DNA from: Microbacterium sp. zg-B185 | GTDB taxonomy: Bacteria; Actinomycetota; Actinomycetes; Actinomycetales; Microbacteriaceae | Length of the DNA: 64,000 nt | Assembly: GCF_030246885.1 (NCBI RefSeq) | Contig: NZ_CP126739.1 | Coordinates: forward strand, 2,728,001-2,792,000 | Reading direction: 5' to 3' | Shown here: positions 49,708 to 57,695 of the stretch, piece after piece | Layout of the letters: the number at the start of each line of letters is the position of its first letter | How positions within the stretch are numbered: position 1 is the stretch's first letter | The notes under the pieces: generated by a model | Seen by the model: only the letters and a program-made list of their open reading frames with translations | The model's database searches: none | What the model was told of the DNA's origin: nothing | Translations under genes and position numbers: made by a program

Positions 49708-50733
49708 TCAGGCCTCGGGCTTCTTGGCCCGGCTGGGCTGCACCCGCGGGGGCTCGCCGGGCATCTTCGGAAAGTCGGGCGGGAACGCCAGTTCGCCCAG
49801 GCCCGCGTCGAGGTCGCGCTGCCACCACTCCAGCAGCGTGTCGATGCGTCCCGGGCGCTCGAGCAGGCCCGCCCAGGGATCGCCGACGGTCGCCAGCCGC
49901 TCGGGCACGCTGCGGATCGTGAACGCGGCAGGGTCCACGTCGTCCAATTCGTCCCACGTCACCGGGGTCGCCACGGTCGCGGTGGGCAGCGCGCGCGGAC
50001 TGTAGGCGCCCGCCATGGTGCGGTCCCGGTTGGCCTGGTTGAAGTCGACGAAGATCCGCTCGCCGCGCTCCTCCTTCCACCAGTTGGTGGTGACCTTCTC
50101 GGGCATGCGTCGCTCCAGCTCGCGGGCGGCGGCGATCACCGCATGACGCACGTCCAGGAACTCGTGCGTGGGCTCGATCGGGCAGAACACGTGGATGCCG
50201 CGGTTGCCGCTGGTCTTGACCCACGCCTCCAGCCCGGCCTCGCGCAGCACCTCGCGCAGCGCGTGCGCGGCGGGCACGGCATCCGAGAAGTCCGTCCCCG
50301 GCTGCGGATCCAGGTCGATGCGCAGCTCGACCGGGTTATCGGTATCCCCGGCCAGCGACGCCCAGGGGTGGAACACGATGGTGTTCATCTGGACGGCCCA
50401 CACGATGGCGGCGGCTTCGGTCAGAACGAGCTGCGGATGCTGTCGCCCGCTGTTGTAGGTCACCATCACGGACTGCACGAAATCCGGGGCGCCCTTGGGC
50501 GGGTTCTTCGAGAAGAACGACTCCCCCTCGATCGAGTCCGGATAGCGCTCGAGCGAGACCGGCCGGTTCCCGTTCGCGGACAGGAACGGCTGCGCGACGG
50601 CGATCACGTACTCGGCGAGTTCGTGCTTGGTGATGCCGGCCTGCGGCCAGAGCAGCCGGTTGGGGCTGGAAAGCCCCACCTCGCGATCCCCGTCCGGTCC
50701 CGGCACCGTCAGAACAATTCTCTCCGTGGCCAT
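49708..50733 (-). CDS. LigD-type polymerase domain protein (archaeo-eukaryotic primase family)
   Basis: 341 residues. This is a stand-alone version of the LigD polymerase domain that fills gaps during non-homologous end joining. Motifs: SSPNRLLWPQAGITKHELAEY (in part), SLERYPDSIEGESFFSKN, LRIDLDPQPG with the catalytic Asp pair, KTSGNRGIHVFCPI, and IFVDFNQANRDRTMAGAYS. No ligase or nuclease domain is fused to it, and no ku gene is in the window. The ATG is at 50731-50733. Confidence 0.93.
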   Translation of the reverse strand: MATERIVLTVPGPDGDREVGLSSPNRLLWPQAGITKHELAEYVIAVAQPFLSANGNRPVSLERYPDSIEGESFFSKNPPKGAPDFVQSVMVTYNSGRQHPQLVLTEAAAIVWAVQMNTIVFHPWASLAGDTDNPVELRIDLDPQPGTDFSDAVPAAHALREVLREAGLEAWVKTSGNRGIHVFCPIEPTHEFLDVRHAVIAAARELERRMPEKVTTNWWKEERGERIFVDFNQANRDRTMAGAYSPRALPTATVATPVTWDELDDVDPAAFTIRSVPERLATVGDPWAGLLERPGRIDTLLEWWQRDLDAGLGELAFPPDFPKMPGEPPRVQPSRAKKPEA

Positions 50734-50796
50734 ACCCCGACCCTAGGGGGCGGTCCGCTCCGGCGCGACGGCGCCGGGCGAGCGGTCCGGCGTGCG

Positions 50797-51081
50797 TCAA
50801 ACCGCGGGGCAGAACTGCGGCAGGCCGGGTCCGACCTGCCCCGTCGCGGCGATATCTCCCCGGGTTTTGACCGGGCTCCGCCGAACGCCCGCGCGGTCGC
50901 TCCAGTAGCCCGCGCTTTCGCCGGTGAGGTGGAACGGCGGCAGCGCGCCGGCGTTGATCATCTCGACCTCACCCGCCGCGTACCAGTCGAACAGCGCACC
51001 CGGATCGTTGTCCTCGTTCGCGACGAACCCGTCCAGTGACATCGTCGCCGATGTGACGACCTTCGCCGAGCTGCGCGCCAC
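50797..51081 (-). pseudogene. Truncated RibD/DHFR-family gene
   Basis: The first ~60 residues (KVVTSATMSLDGFVANEDND, then ALFDWYAAGEVEMINAG and FHLTGESAGYW) are the N-terminal part of a RibD-C/dihydrofolate-reductase-like protein, a family of about 190 residues. After that the reading continues with unrelated sequence (DRAGVRRSPVKTRGD) and stops at residue 94. The rest of the domain is not found in any frame downstream, so a deletion is more likely than a frameshift. GTG start with GGGGAG upstream. It lies just upstream of the LigD-type gene on the same strand. Confidence 0.75.
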
Positions 51082-51102
51082 CCCGGCCGCTCCCCGGCCC
51101 GC

Positions 51103-51579
51103 TCATCGGTCCGCGACAAGCAGCTCGTCGAGTCGCTCGTAGCCTTCGCGCACGCCGACTTCCATGCCCTGCTTCATCATCATCTCGAGCGCCTCGACGC
51201 TGCCGAACACGCTGTGGTCGACGATGCGCGACCGACCGCCGGGCAGGTCCTCGAAGCGGAGCACATCGATGCTCACCTCGTCCGGTGCGCCCTCGTACTC
51301 GAACGTCTGGATGATCAGCTCGTTCTCACGCACCGTGTGGAACACGCCGCGGAACCCGAAGGTGCCTTCCTCGCCGCGCTGCTGGAATCGGTAGCCGCCA
51401 CCGGTGCGGAAGTCCCATTCCGTGATGTCCGTCTGGTAACCGCGCGGCCCGACCCAGTTCTTGTAGAGCTCCTGGTCGGCGTGCGCGCGGAACACGGCCG
51501 CCACCGGAGCCTCGAACTCGCGGGTGATGTCGGCGTACGACTGACCGGGAGTCGCATCGATGATGACGGGATTGCTCAT
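51103..51579 (-). CDS. SRPBCC/AHSA1-family protein
   Basis: 158 residues. AHSA1/CalC-type START-like fold: ITREFEAPVAAVFRAHADQELYKNWVGP (in part), a central GGGYRFQQRGEEGTFGFRGVF, and a C-terminal helix EALEMMMKQGMEVGVREGYERLDELL. These hydrophobic-pocket proteins bind small ligands. The paired ArsR regulator is a common arrangement; the ATG overlaps its TGA (ATGA). Confidence 0.92.
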   Translation of the reverse strand: MSNPVIIDATPGQSYADITREFEAPVAAVFRAHADQELYKNWVGPRGYQTDITEWDFRTGGGYRFQQRGEEGTFGFRGVFHTVRENELIIQTFEYEGAPDEVSIDVLRFEDLPGGRSRIVDHSVFGSVEALEMMMKQGMEVGVREGYERLDELLVADR

Positions 51580-51932
51580 GATTCCTTCTCCTTGTTCGTG
51601 TGGGTGGTGTCGCTAGCGGATGCCGCCAGAACCGCGTCCAGACGCCGGTAGGCGGTCTCGGCCTCCAGCCGGTACCGGTCGATCCAGGAGGTCAGCCGCG
51701 CGAGGGCTGCGGCATCCAGATGCACCGGACGACGCTGCGCCTCCCGCGTCCGCCAGACAAGTCCGGCGTCCTCGAGGACGCTGATGTGCTTCGAGACCGC
51801 CTGGGGCGTGATCGCGAAGGGCTCGGCCAACTCGCCGAGCGTCGCCGGCCCGCGACTCAGTCGCGCCACGATCGAGCGGCGCACGGGGTCGGAGAGGGCG
51901 GCGAACGCCCTGTCGAGCGAAGCATCCGGCAT
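51576..51932 (-). CDS. ArsR-family transcriptional regulator
   Basis: About 118 residues. Winged helix with LSDPVRRSIVARLSRGPATLGELAEPFAITPQAVSKHISVLEDAGLV (in part), typical of the ArsR group coupled to AHSA1 proteins. No metal-site cysteines are present. Start is ATG 51932 or TTG 51941; the TTG has the better-spaced AAGAGA ribosome site. A palindrome lies upstream (51954-51969), directly after a likely -10 (TATGGT), suggesting autorepression. Confidence 0.9.
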   Translation of the reverse strand: MPDASLDRAFAALSDPVRRSIVARLSRGPATLGELAEPFAITPQAVSKHISVLEDAGLVWRTREAQRRPVHLDAAALARLTSWIDRYRLEAETAYRRLDAVLAASASDTTHTNKEKES

Positions 51933-51953
51933 TGTATTCAACTGTTCTCTTGA

Positions 51954-51969
51954 TCAACCGATTGGTTGA
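51954..51969. promoter_or_regulatory. Likely ArsR operator
   Basis: TCAACCGATTGGTTGA has perfect 6-bp arms around a 4-bp centre, 4 bp downstream of the -10 TATGGT (minus strand, 51974-51979). Confidence 0.6.
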
Positions 51970-52039
51970 GTACCATACCGCCGGGCACGACGGACGTCAA
52001 GGGTGCGGCACGGCCGCAGAAATCGATGCGTGCCGGCGG

Positions 52040-53017
52040 TCAGGCCGGCAGATCGAGGATCGGCGCGAGCTGGGCGCGCGACAGACGCATCCACGGTCCG
52101 CCCGGGTCAACGATCACACCCGCCAGATCCTCGTCGGCCCGCAGGGCGGCCGCCAGTTGAGCGGCCGTCATCGGCGCAGCCCGGTCGCCGCGCTGCCGCG
52201 ATGCGACCTCGAGGGGATGCGAGTACAACTCGACCAGCCGGTCGCCGTCCACGGTGCGCGCTTCCGCGACACCGACCGGCCCGCCGGCGGACTGGTTCAC
52301 CGCGACCCAGAACTTCGCGCGCGTCAGGGCGTCCACGAGCGCCGACGCGGTCGCGGAGGTGCGCTCGCCGGCGAGCAGCGTCTTGAGCTCGAACGTCGGA
52401 TCGCCCTGCTCGACGAGCTTCTCGAGCAGTTCCCTCGGAATCACCGCGCGTGCCGGCGCGGATGCGTGGTCCACGACGATTCCGGCGTAGGTGCCGCCGA
52501 GCACGTAGCGGATGACCGAGCGCACCGGCTGGCCCATCGCGGACGTGCCCAGTTCGCTGTCGGCCTGAATGCTCGCGCGCAGGGCGGTCCCGCTGCTGTA
52601 CACGAGCACGAACTGCTTGCCGTTGAGGGTCACCACCGCCACCGGCAGGTCCTTTCCGGCCGCCAGCAGCTCGCGGGCATCGCCCTTGACCCGCAGGAAG
52701 AGGTGCCCCTGCAGCAGCTGCCGGGCGACGTCGAGGATCTCCGAGACCGACGGCGACTCCGGCAGCCCGGCGAGCGCTTCGCGCAGCACCACGTTGTCCT
52801 TGATGCCGGGAACCGACTCCGCCGCGGGAGCTGTCCCCGCGGAGGGTGCGGTTGCGGGCGTCGCGCCCATCCCTCGGTACGAGGAGACCGAGATGCCGAC
52901 GGATGCCGCGGCATCCGTCCCCGCATCGTCCGACGGCTGCTGGGCCGCCGTGTCGCCGGCCACCGCCGCGTCGCCGTCGCTGCCGTCTGAGTTCGTCCGC
53001 TTTGAGAACAGAGCCAT
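52040..53017 (-). CDS. SseB-like domain protein
   Basis: 325 residues. The first ~85 residues are low-complexity and Ala/Ser/Asp-rich. Then follow two SseB-like modules: EILDVARQLLQGHLFLRVKGDARELLAAGKDLPVAVVTL (in part, ~110-240) and a second unit ending GVIVDPGGPWMRLSRAQLAPIL. SseB domains occur in many actinomycete proteins of unknown role. The ATG at 53015-53017 fits a leaderless promoter. Confidence 0.8.
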   Translation of the reverse strand: MALFSKRTNSDGSDGDAAVAGDTAAQQPSDDAGTDAAASVGISVSSYRGMGATPATAPSAGTAPAAESVPGIKDNVVLREALAGLPESPSVSEILDVARQLLQGHLFLRVKGDARELLAAGKDLPVAVVTLNGKQFVLVYSSGTALRASIQADSELGTSAMGQPVRSVIRYVLGGTYAGIVVDHASAPARAVIPRELLEKLVEQGDPTFELKTLLAGERTSATASALVDALTRAKFWVAVNQSAGGPVGVAEARTVDGDRLVELYSHPLEVASRQRGDRAAPMTAAQLAAALRADEDLAGVIVDPGGPWMRLSRAQLAPILDLPA

Positions 53018-53023
53018 GTGTGG

Positions 53024-53029
53024 AGCGTA
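53024..53029 (-). promoter_or_regulatory. Leaderless-type -10 element for the SseB-like gene
   Basis: TACGCT on the minus strand ends exactly 6 bases before the ATG at 53015-53017. Confidence 0.6.
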
Positions 53030-53115
53030 GCCGCACCGACGGCGCGGACGCGGCAATCGCCGACGGTACGCGCGGGGAATGCCCTCCGCGAGCCTCGTGC
53101 GGTCGCCGGACTCGG

Positions 53116-55596
53116 CTACTGGATCTTCTCGATGGGTGCGATCTTGATCAGCAGCTTCTTCGGGCCGGCGGTATCGAAGCGCACGTGCGCGACGCGCTTG
53201 GCGCCCTCACCTGTCACGGCATCCACGCGTCCTTCGCCGAAGTCGTCGTGCTTGATGCGGTCGCCCGAGGCGAGCTGCATGTCTCCGTTGTCGCGCACCT
53301 TGGCCGGGATGCGGTTGGCGAAGCGCTCGATCGAGGTCGACTTGGGCACGAGATCGTCGCCGTAGCGCTTTCCCGTGCTGCTGGAGCCACCGGGGCGCCG
53401 CGCATTCAGGGCGCGTGACTGCATGCCGCCCCGCGAGTTCACATCGCCGGGCGACTGGCGCCAGTCGATCAGCTCGGTGGGGATCTCCTGCAGGAACCGG
53501 CTCGGCATCGCCACCGAGATCTCGCCGAACTGCGCCCGCGTCATGGCCAGGGAGAGGTAGAGGCGCTTGCGGGCACGGGTGATGCCGACGTAGAAGAGCC
53601 GACGCTCCTCCTGCGGTCCACCCGGCTCGCCCGCCGAGATGCGGTGCGGGATGAGGTCCTCTTCGACGCCGGTCACGAACACGGCGTCGTACTCGAGCCC
53701 CTTCGCGGTGTGCATCGTCATGAGCGACACCGAGCCCGAGGCATCCTCGAGGTCGTCCGCATCAGAGACGAGCTGCACCTCCGCGAGGAAGTCGATCACC
53801 GTCCCCTCGGGGTTGTTGCGCGCGAATTCGCGCGCAACGGCCACCAGCTCGTCGAGGTTCTCGACCCGCGCCTCGTCCTGCGGGTCCCGGCTCGCGCGCA
53901 GGGCATCGGTGTATCCGGTCTTGGCCAGCAGCAGCTGCAGTCCATCGGCGACCGCCGTGGGTGGCGCGAGCTCACCGGATGCGGGGAGCATCAGGGCCGT
54001 CGCCTCGGCCAACACGGCGTCCAGGTGTGCGATCGCGGCCTGGATCTTGGGACCGACGCCCAGTGCCGACGAGTTCGCCAGGGCATCGCGGAAGGTGATC
54101 TGCTCGTTCGCGGCGTACCGCGAGATCGCCTCCACCGTCACATCGCCGATCCCCCGCCGTGGGCGGTTGATGATGCGACGCAGCGCCATCTCGTCGGCCG
54201 GGTTGGAGACCGCGACCAGATAGGCCAGCGCGTCCTTGATCTCGGCGCGCTCGTAGAACTTGGTGCCGCCCATGATCTTGTACGGCACGGCGGAGCGGAT
54301 GAAGATCTCCTCCAGCGCCCGGCTCTGCGAGTTCGTCCGGTAGAACACGGCGATCTGCGAGTAGTCGATGCCGCCGCGGCGGAGTGCCTCGATCTCGTCG
54401 GCGACGAACTGCGCCTCGTCGTGCTGCGAGTAGCCGGTGAAGCCGACGATCTTCTCGCCGGCTCCGACGTCGGTCCACAGCTTCTTGTCCTTGCGGTCGA
54501 AGTTGTTGCCGATGACCGCGTTCGCAGCGGTCAGGATGTTCTGCGTGGACCGGTAGTTCTGCTCGAGCAGCACGACCTTGGCACCCGGGTAGTCGCGCTC
54601 GAATTCGCTGATGTTGCGGATGTCCGCGCCGCGGAACGCGTAGATGGACTGGTCGGAGTCGCCCACGACGGTGAGGGATGCCGGTGCCCGGTCGGGGTCC
54701 TGCGCCGGGTCCGGTTCGAAGATCATCATGCCGCCGGCGGCGGCGACGGGCGGCGCGTCGGAGCCGATCGGGCGGGTCAGCTCGTGGATCAGCGCGTACT
54801 GCGCGTGGTTGGTGTCCTGGTACTCGTCGACGAGGATGTGCCGGAAGCGGCGCCGGTAGGTGTCCGCGACGTGCGGGAAGGCCCGGAACAGATACACCGT
54901 CTGGCCGATCAGATCGTCGAAGTCGAACGCGTTGGCACGCTGCAGCGCGCGCTGATAGTCGGAGAAGACGTCGACGAACTTGCGTTCGGCCGGATCGCTC
55001 ATGTTCGCCGAGCGCGCGTAGGACTCGGCATCCGACAGCTCGTTCTTGAGCTTGGAGATGCGACTCTGCGTGCCGGCGGGGGTCAGTCCGAAAGCATCCG
55101 CTTCGTGTTCCTTGACGAGCCGTTTGATCAGAGCCCGCGAATCGCCGGAGTCGTAGATGGTGAACGATTTGGTGAACCCGAACTGTTCGGCTTCACGACG
55201 AAGGATCCGCACGCAGGCGGAGTGGAACGTGGAGATCCACATCCCCTGGGCGCGGTCGCCGACCAGCTGAGCGACGCGCTCCCGCATCTCGCCCGCGGCC
55301 TTGTTCGTGAAGGTGATCGCGAGGATCTGGCTCGGCCATGCCTCTTTGGTGCGCAGCAGGCTCGCGACCCGGCGCGTGAGCACACTGGTCTTGCCCGAGC
55401 CGGCACCGGCGATAATCAGCAGAGCGGGACCGCGGTAGATGACCGCTTCGCGCTGCGGCGCGTTCAAACCGACCAGCAGGTCCTCGTCGGGACGGGCACC
55501 GGCCTGAGCAGCGCCCGCCTGCGGGCCGCGTTCGCCGCCGACGATGATCATGGGAGCGGATGCCGCGCCGGGCGCGGTGGAGGTGGCGTCGGTCAT
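53116..55596 (-). CDS. pcrA: UvrD/PcrA-family ATP-dependent DNA helicase
   Basis: 826 residues. Superfamily 1 helicase motifs in order: LNAPQREAVIYRGPALLIIAGAGSGKT (Walker A ending at residue 70), AITFTNKAAGEMRERV, VDEYQDTNHAQY (Walker B), VVGDSDQSIYAFRGADIRNI, LEQNYRST, LMTMHTAKGLEYDAVFV and FYVGITRARKRLYLS. The C-terminus ends with the PcrA RNA-polymerase-binding Tudor-like stretch (DRIKHDDFGEGRVDAVTGEG). It acts in nucleotide-excision repair and replication. TAGACT, 9 bases before the ATG, may be the -10. Confidence 0.96.
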   Translation of the reverse strand: MTDATSTAPGAASAPMIIVGGERGPQAGAAQAGARPDEDLLVGLNAPQREAVIYRGPALLIIAGAGSGKTSVLTRRVASLLRTKEAWPSQILAITFTNKAAGEMRERVAQLVGDRAQGMWISTFHSACVRILRREAEQFGFTKSFTIYDSGDSRALIKRLVKEHEADAFGLTPAGTQSRISKLKNELSDAESYARSANMSDPAERKFVDVFSDYQRALQRANAFDFDDLIGQTVYLFRAFPHVADTYRRRFRHILVDEYQDTNHAQYALIHELTRPIGSDAPPVAAAGGMMIFEPDPAQDPDRAPASLTVVGDSDQSIYAFRGADIRNISEFERDYPGAKVVLLEQNYRSTQNILTAANAVIGNNFDRKDKKLWTDVGAGEKIVGFTGYSQHDEAQFVADEIEALRRGGIDYSQIAVFYRTNSQSRALEEIFIRSAVPYKIMGGTKFYERAEIKDALAYLVAVSNPADEMALRRIINRPRRGIGDVTVEAISRYAANEQITFRDALANSSALGVGPKIQAAIAHLDAVLAEATALMLPASGELAPPTAVADGLQLLLAKTGYTDALRASRDPQDEARVENLDELVAVAREFARNNPEGTVIDFLAEVQLVSDADDLEDASGSVSLMTMHTAKGLEYDAVFVTGVEEDLIPHRISAGEPGGPQEERRLFYVGITRARKRLYLSLAMTRAQFGEISVAMPSRFLQEIPTELIDWRQSPGDVNSRGGMQSRALNARRPGGSSSTGKRYGDDLVPKSTSIERFANRIPAKVRDNGDMQLASGDRIKHDDFGEGRVDAVTGEGAKRVAHVRFDTAGPKKLLIKIAPIEKIQ

Positions 55597-55720
55597 GTCC
55601 CACCAAGTCTAGTTCGCCGAGGCGACACCGGCCGAGATCCCCCGGTCCCGGAGCGGTCGCGGAGCCTCGGCGCGCGACCGCTCCGGCTTGCCGCACCGGA
55701 GGCTCTCCAGACCGCGAGCG

Positions 55721-56395
55721 CTACAGCAGCCGACGCTCCGACGCCCACGCCGTCAGCTCGTACCGCGAGGACAGCTGCAGCTTGCGCAGCACGGCCGAAA
55801 CGTGCGTCTCGACGGTCTTGGTGGAGATGAACAGCTCGGAAGCGACCTCTTTGTAGGCGTAGCCGCGGGCGATTAGGCGCATGACCTCCTGTTCGCGCGA
55901 GGAGAGCCGGTCCAGCTCGTCGTCGGGGGCGGCCGTCTCGCCGGCGACGGCGCCGAAGGCATCCAGCACGAAGCCGGCCAGGCGCGGGGAGAAGACCGCG
56001 TCGCCACCCGCGACGGCGTGCACCGCCCGACTCACCTCGATGCCCGAAGAGCCCTTCGTGATGTAGCCGCGGGCGCCGGCGCGGATCACGCGTACGACGT
56101 CTTCGGCGGCATCCGAGACGCTGAGCGCGATGAAGCGCGTCTGCGGCGCGAGCGGCGCCGCACGTCGCAGCACCGCCTCGCCGCCGCTGGCATCGGGGAT
56201 GCCGGCGTCGGCCGCACCGGGAAGGTGCACGTCGAGCAGCACGACGTCGGGCTGCAGCTCCGCGATCGCCTGCACCGCGGTCGCGACGTCCGCCGCCTCG
56301 CCGACCACTTCGACGGACGGGTCGAGGTCGGCGCGCAGGCCTGAGCGGAAGATGGAATGGTCGTCGACGATCACGACGCGCAGCGGTTCACCCAC
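55721..56395 (-). CDS. LuxR-type (NarL) response regulator
   Basis: 224 residues. Receiver domain with phosphoacceptor D55 (VVLLDVHLPG), acidic D11-D12 and a lysine in YITKGSSG. It has an unusually long loop (AADAGIPDASGG) after the phosphosite. The LuxR helix-turn-helix is LSSREQEVMRLIARGYAYKEVASELFISTKTVETHV (in part). GTG at 56395 with AGGAGG 8 bases upstream is preferred over the ATG at 56410; it overlaps the end of the kinase gene by 8 bp. It is phosphorylated by the PspC-kinase encoded before it. Confidence 0.94.
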   Translation of the reverse strand: MGEPLRVVIVDDHSIFRSGLRADLDPSVEVVGEAADVATAVQAIAELQPDVVLLDVHLPGAADAGIPDASGGEAVLRRAAPLAPQTRFIALSVSDAAEDVVRVIRAGARGYITKGSSGIEVSRAVHAVAGGDAVFSPRLAGFVLDAFGAVAGETAAPDDELDRLSSREQEVMRLIARGYAYKEVASELFISTKTVETHVSAVLRKLQLSSRYELTAWASERRLL

Positions 56396-57581
56396 GTCGG
56401 GCCTCCTCATGGACGGAATGCAGATGCACCTCGGTGCCCACGCCGCCCGCGCCCGGCTTCACGGTCGCCGAACCGCCGGTGCGGCGGAGCCGGCCGATGA
56501 TGGACTCGCGCACGCCGAGCCGGTCGCCGGGCACCGCGGCGAGCGAGAAGCCCGGCCCGCGATCGCGCACGTACACGTCCACGCCTGACGCGGAGCCCTC
56601 GATGTAGACCGAGACCTCGCCGCCGGCGTGGCGCGCCGCGTTCAGCATCGCCTCACGGGCCGCAGCGGCGACGTCGCCGCTGGCCCGCTCCGTGGACAGG
56701 CCGGCCGAGACGACCTCGATGCGCACGGGATAGTCCAGTTCGAGCGCGGCCGCGTAGTCGCGCAGATCGGTGGGCAGGTCGCTGTCGGCCGGGCTGTCGC
56801 CGTCGTACAGCCACGACCGCAGCTCGCGCTCCTGGGCGCGGGCGAGCCGGGCGACCTCGCTCGAAGCCCCGGAACGGTTCTGGATCAGCGCGAGGGTCTG
56901 CAGCACCGAGTCGTGCAGGTGAGCGGCCATCTCGGCGCGCTGCTCCTCGCGGATGCGGCGCACCCGCTCACCGGACAGCTCCCGCCACTTCGCGATGAGC
57001 GTCGAGGAGTAGACGATCGCCACGCCCCCGAGGATCGCGACGGCGAGCAGGAACGATGCCAGGCCGGTCTGCTGCATGATCGATGCCTGCATCATGACGA
57101 GGGCGACCAGGATCCCCGTCACCACAACCCGCACCGCCAGCTCATGACGGGGACCGCGCGCGGGGTCCGCGCGATCGGCGAAGGTCGCCCAGAGTCCCCC
57201 GGCGACGGCGAGCACCGCAGTGACGGCGACCCATGCGAACCAGCCCCGCGCCGACGACATCGAAACGCCGCCGGAGAGGTGACCGGCCAGGACGGCGAGG
57301 GTGCCGATCAGCCCCAGCCCGGAAAGGGCGGTGAGGATCCACGCGACCGGAACGCTCCGCGACGGCGCGGCATCCCCCTCGTCCCACGGAGTGAGCACCC
57401 AGATCCACGCGTACAGCAGGGCTCCCGCTCCCCACAGCAGCGTGAGGAGCACGAAGATCGCGCGGACAGCCGGCGCGGACCAGCCGAGGTGCGCCGCAAG
57501 ACCGGCGGACGTACCGGACACGGCGCACTCTCGCGGCCGGCGCAGCGCCGGGCGCGAGGCGGTCGCGCGCACCGAGGACAT
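56388..57581 (-). CDS. PspC-domain histidine kinase (HisKA_3 type)
   Basis: 397 residues: an N-terminal PspC domain (RECAVSGTSAGLAAHLGWSAPAVRAIFVLL in part), several membrane segments to ~190, then a HisKA_3 dimerisation helix with AAHLHDSVLQTL (phospho-His H223) and a HATPase domain with AREAMLNAARHAGG and DRGPGFSLAAVPGDRLGV (shown in part). Such kinases sense envelope or membrane state. Start ATG 57581 or TTG 57593. It is divergent from a second PspC membrane protein gene, the usual arrangement of this actinomycete system. Confidence 0.93.
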   Translation of the reverse strand: MSSVRATASRPALRRPRECAVSGTSAGLAAHLGWSAPAVRAIFVLLTLLWGAGALLYAWIWVLTPWDEGDAAPSRSVPVAWILTALSGLGLIGTLAVLAGHLSGGVSMSSARGWFAWVAVTAVLAVAGGLWATFADRADPARGPRHELAVRVVVTGILVALVMMQASIMQQTGLASFLLAVAILGGVAIVYSSTLIAKWRELSGERVRRIREEQRAEMAAHLHDSVLQTLALIQNRSGASSEVARLARAQERELRSWLYDGDSPADSDLPTDLRDYAAALELDYPVRIEVVSAGLSTERASGDVAAAAREAMLNAARHAGGEVSVYIEGSASGVDVYVRDRGPGFSLAAVPGDRLGVRESIIGRLRRTGGSATVKPGAGGVGTEVHLHSVHEEARRG

Positions 57582-57695
57582 GCCGCCATCCAATCATCCC
57601 CGGGCGCGGGTCCCCCTCCCCGGACGCGAAGATCAGGGTCCGCTCAGGGGATCACCCCATGGCGGCCGTGGGGCGCGGCATCCGAGGATCGATGC

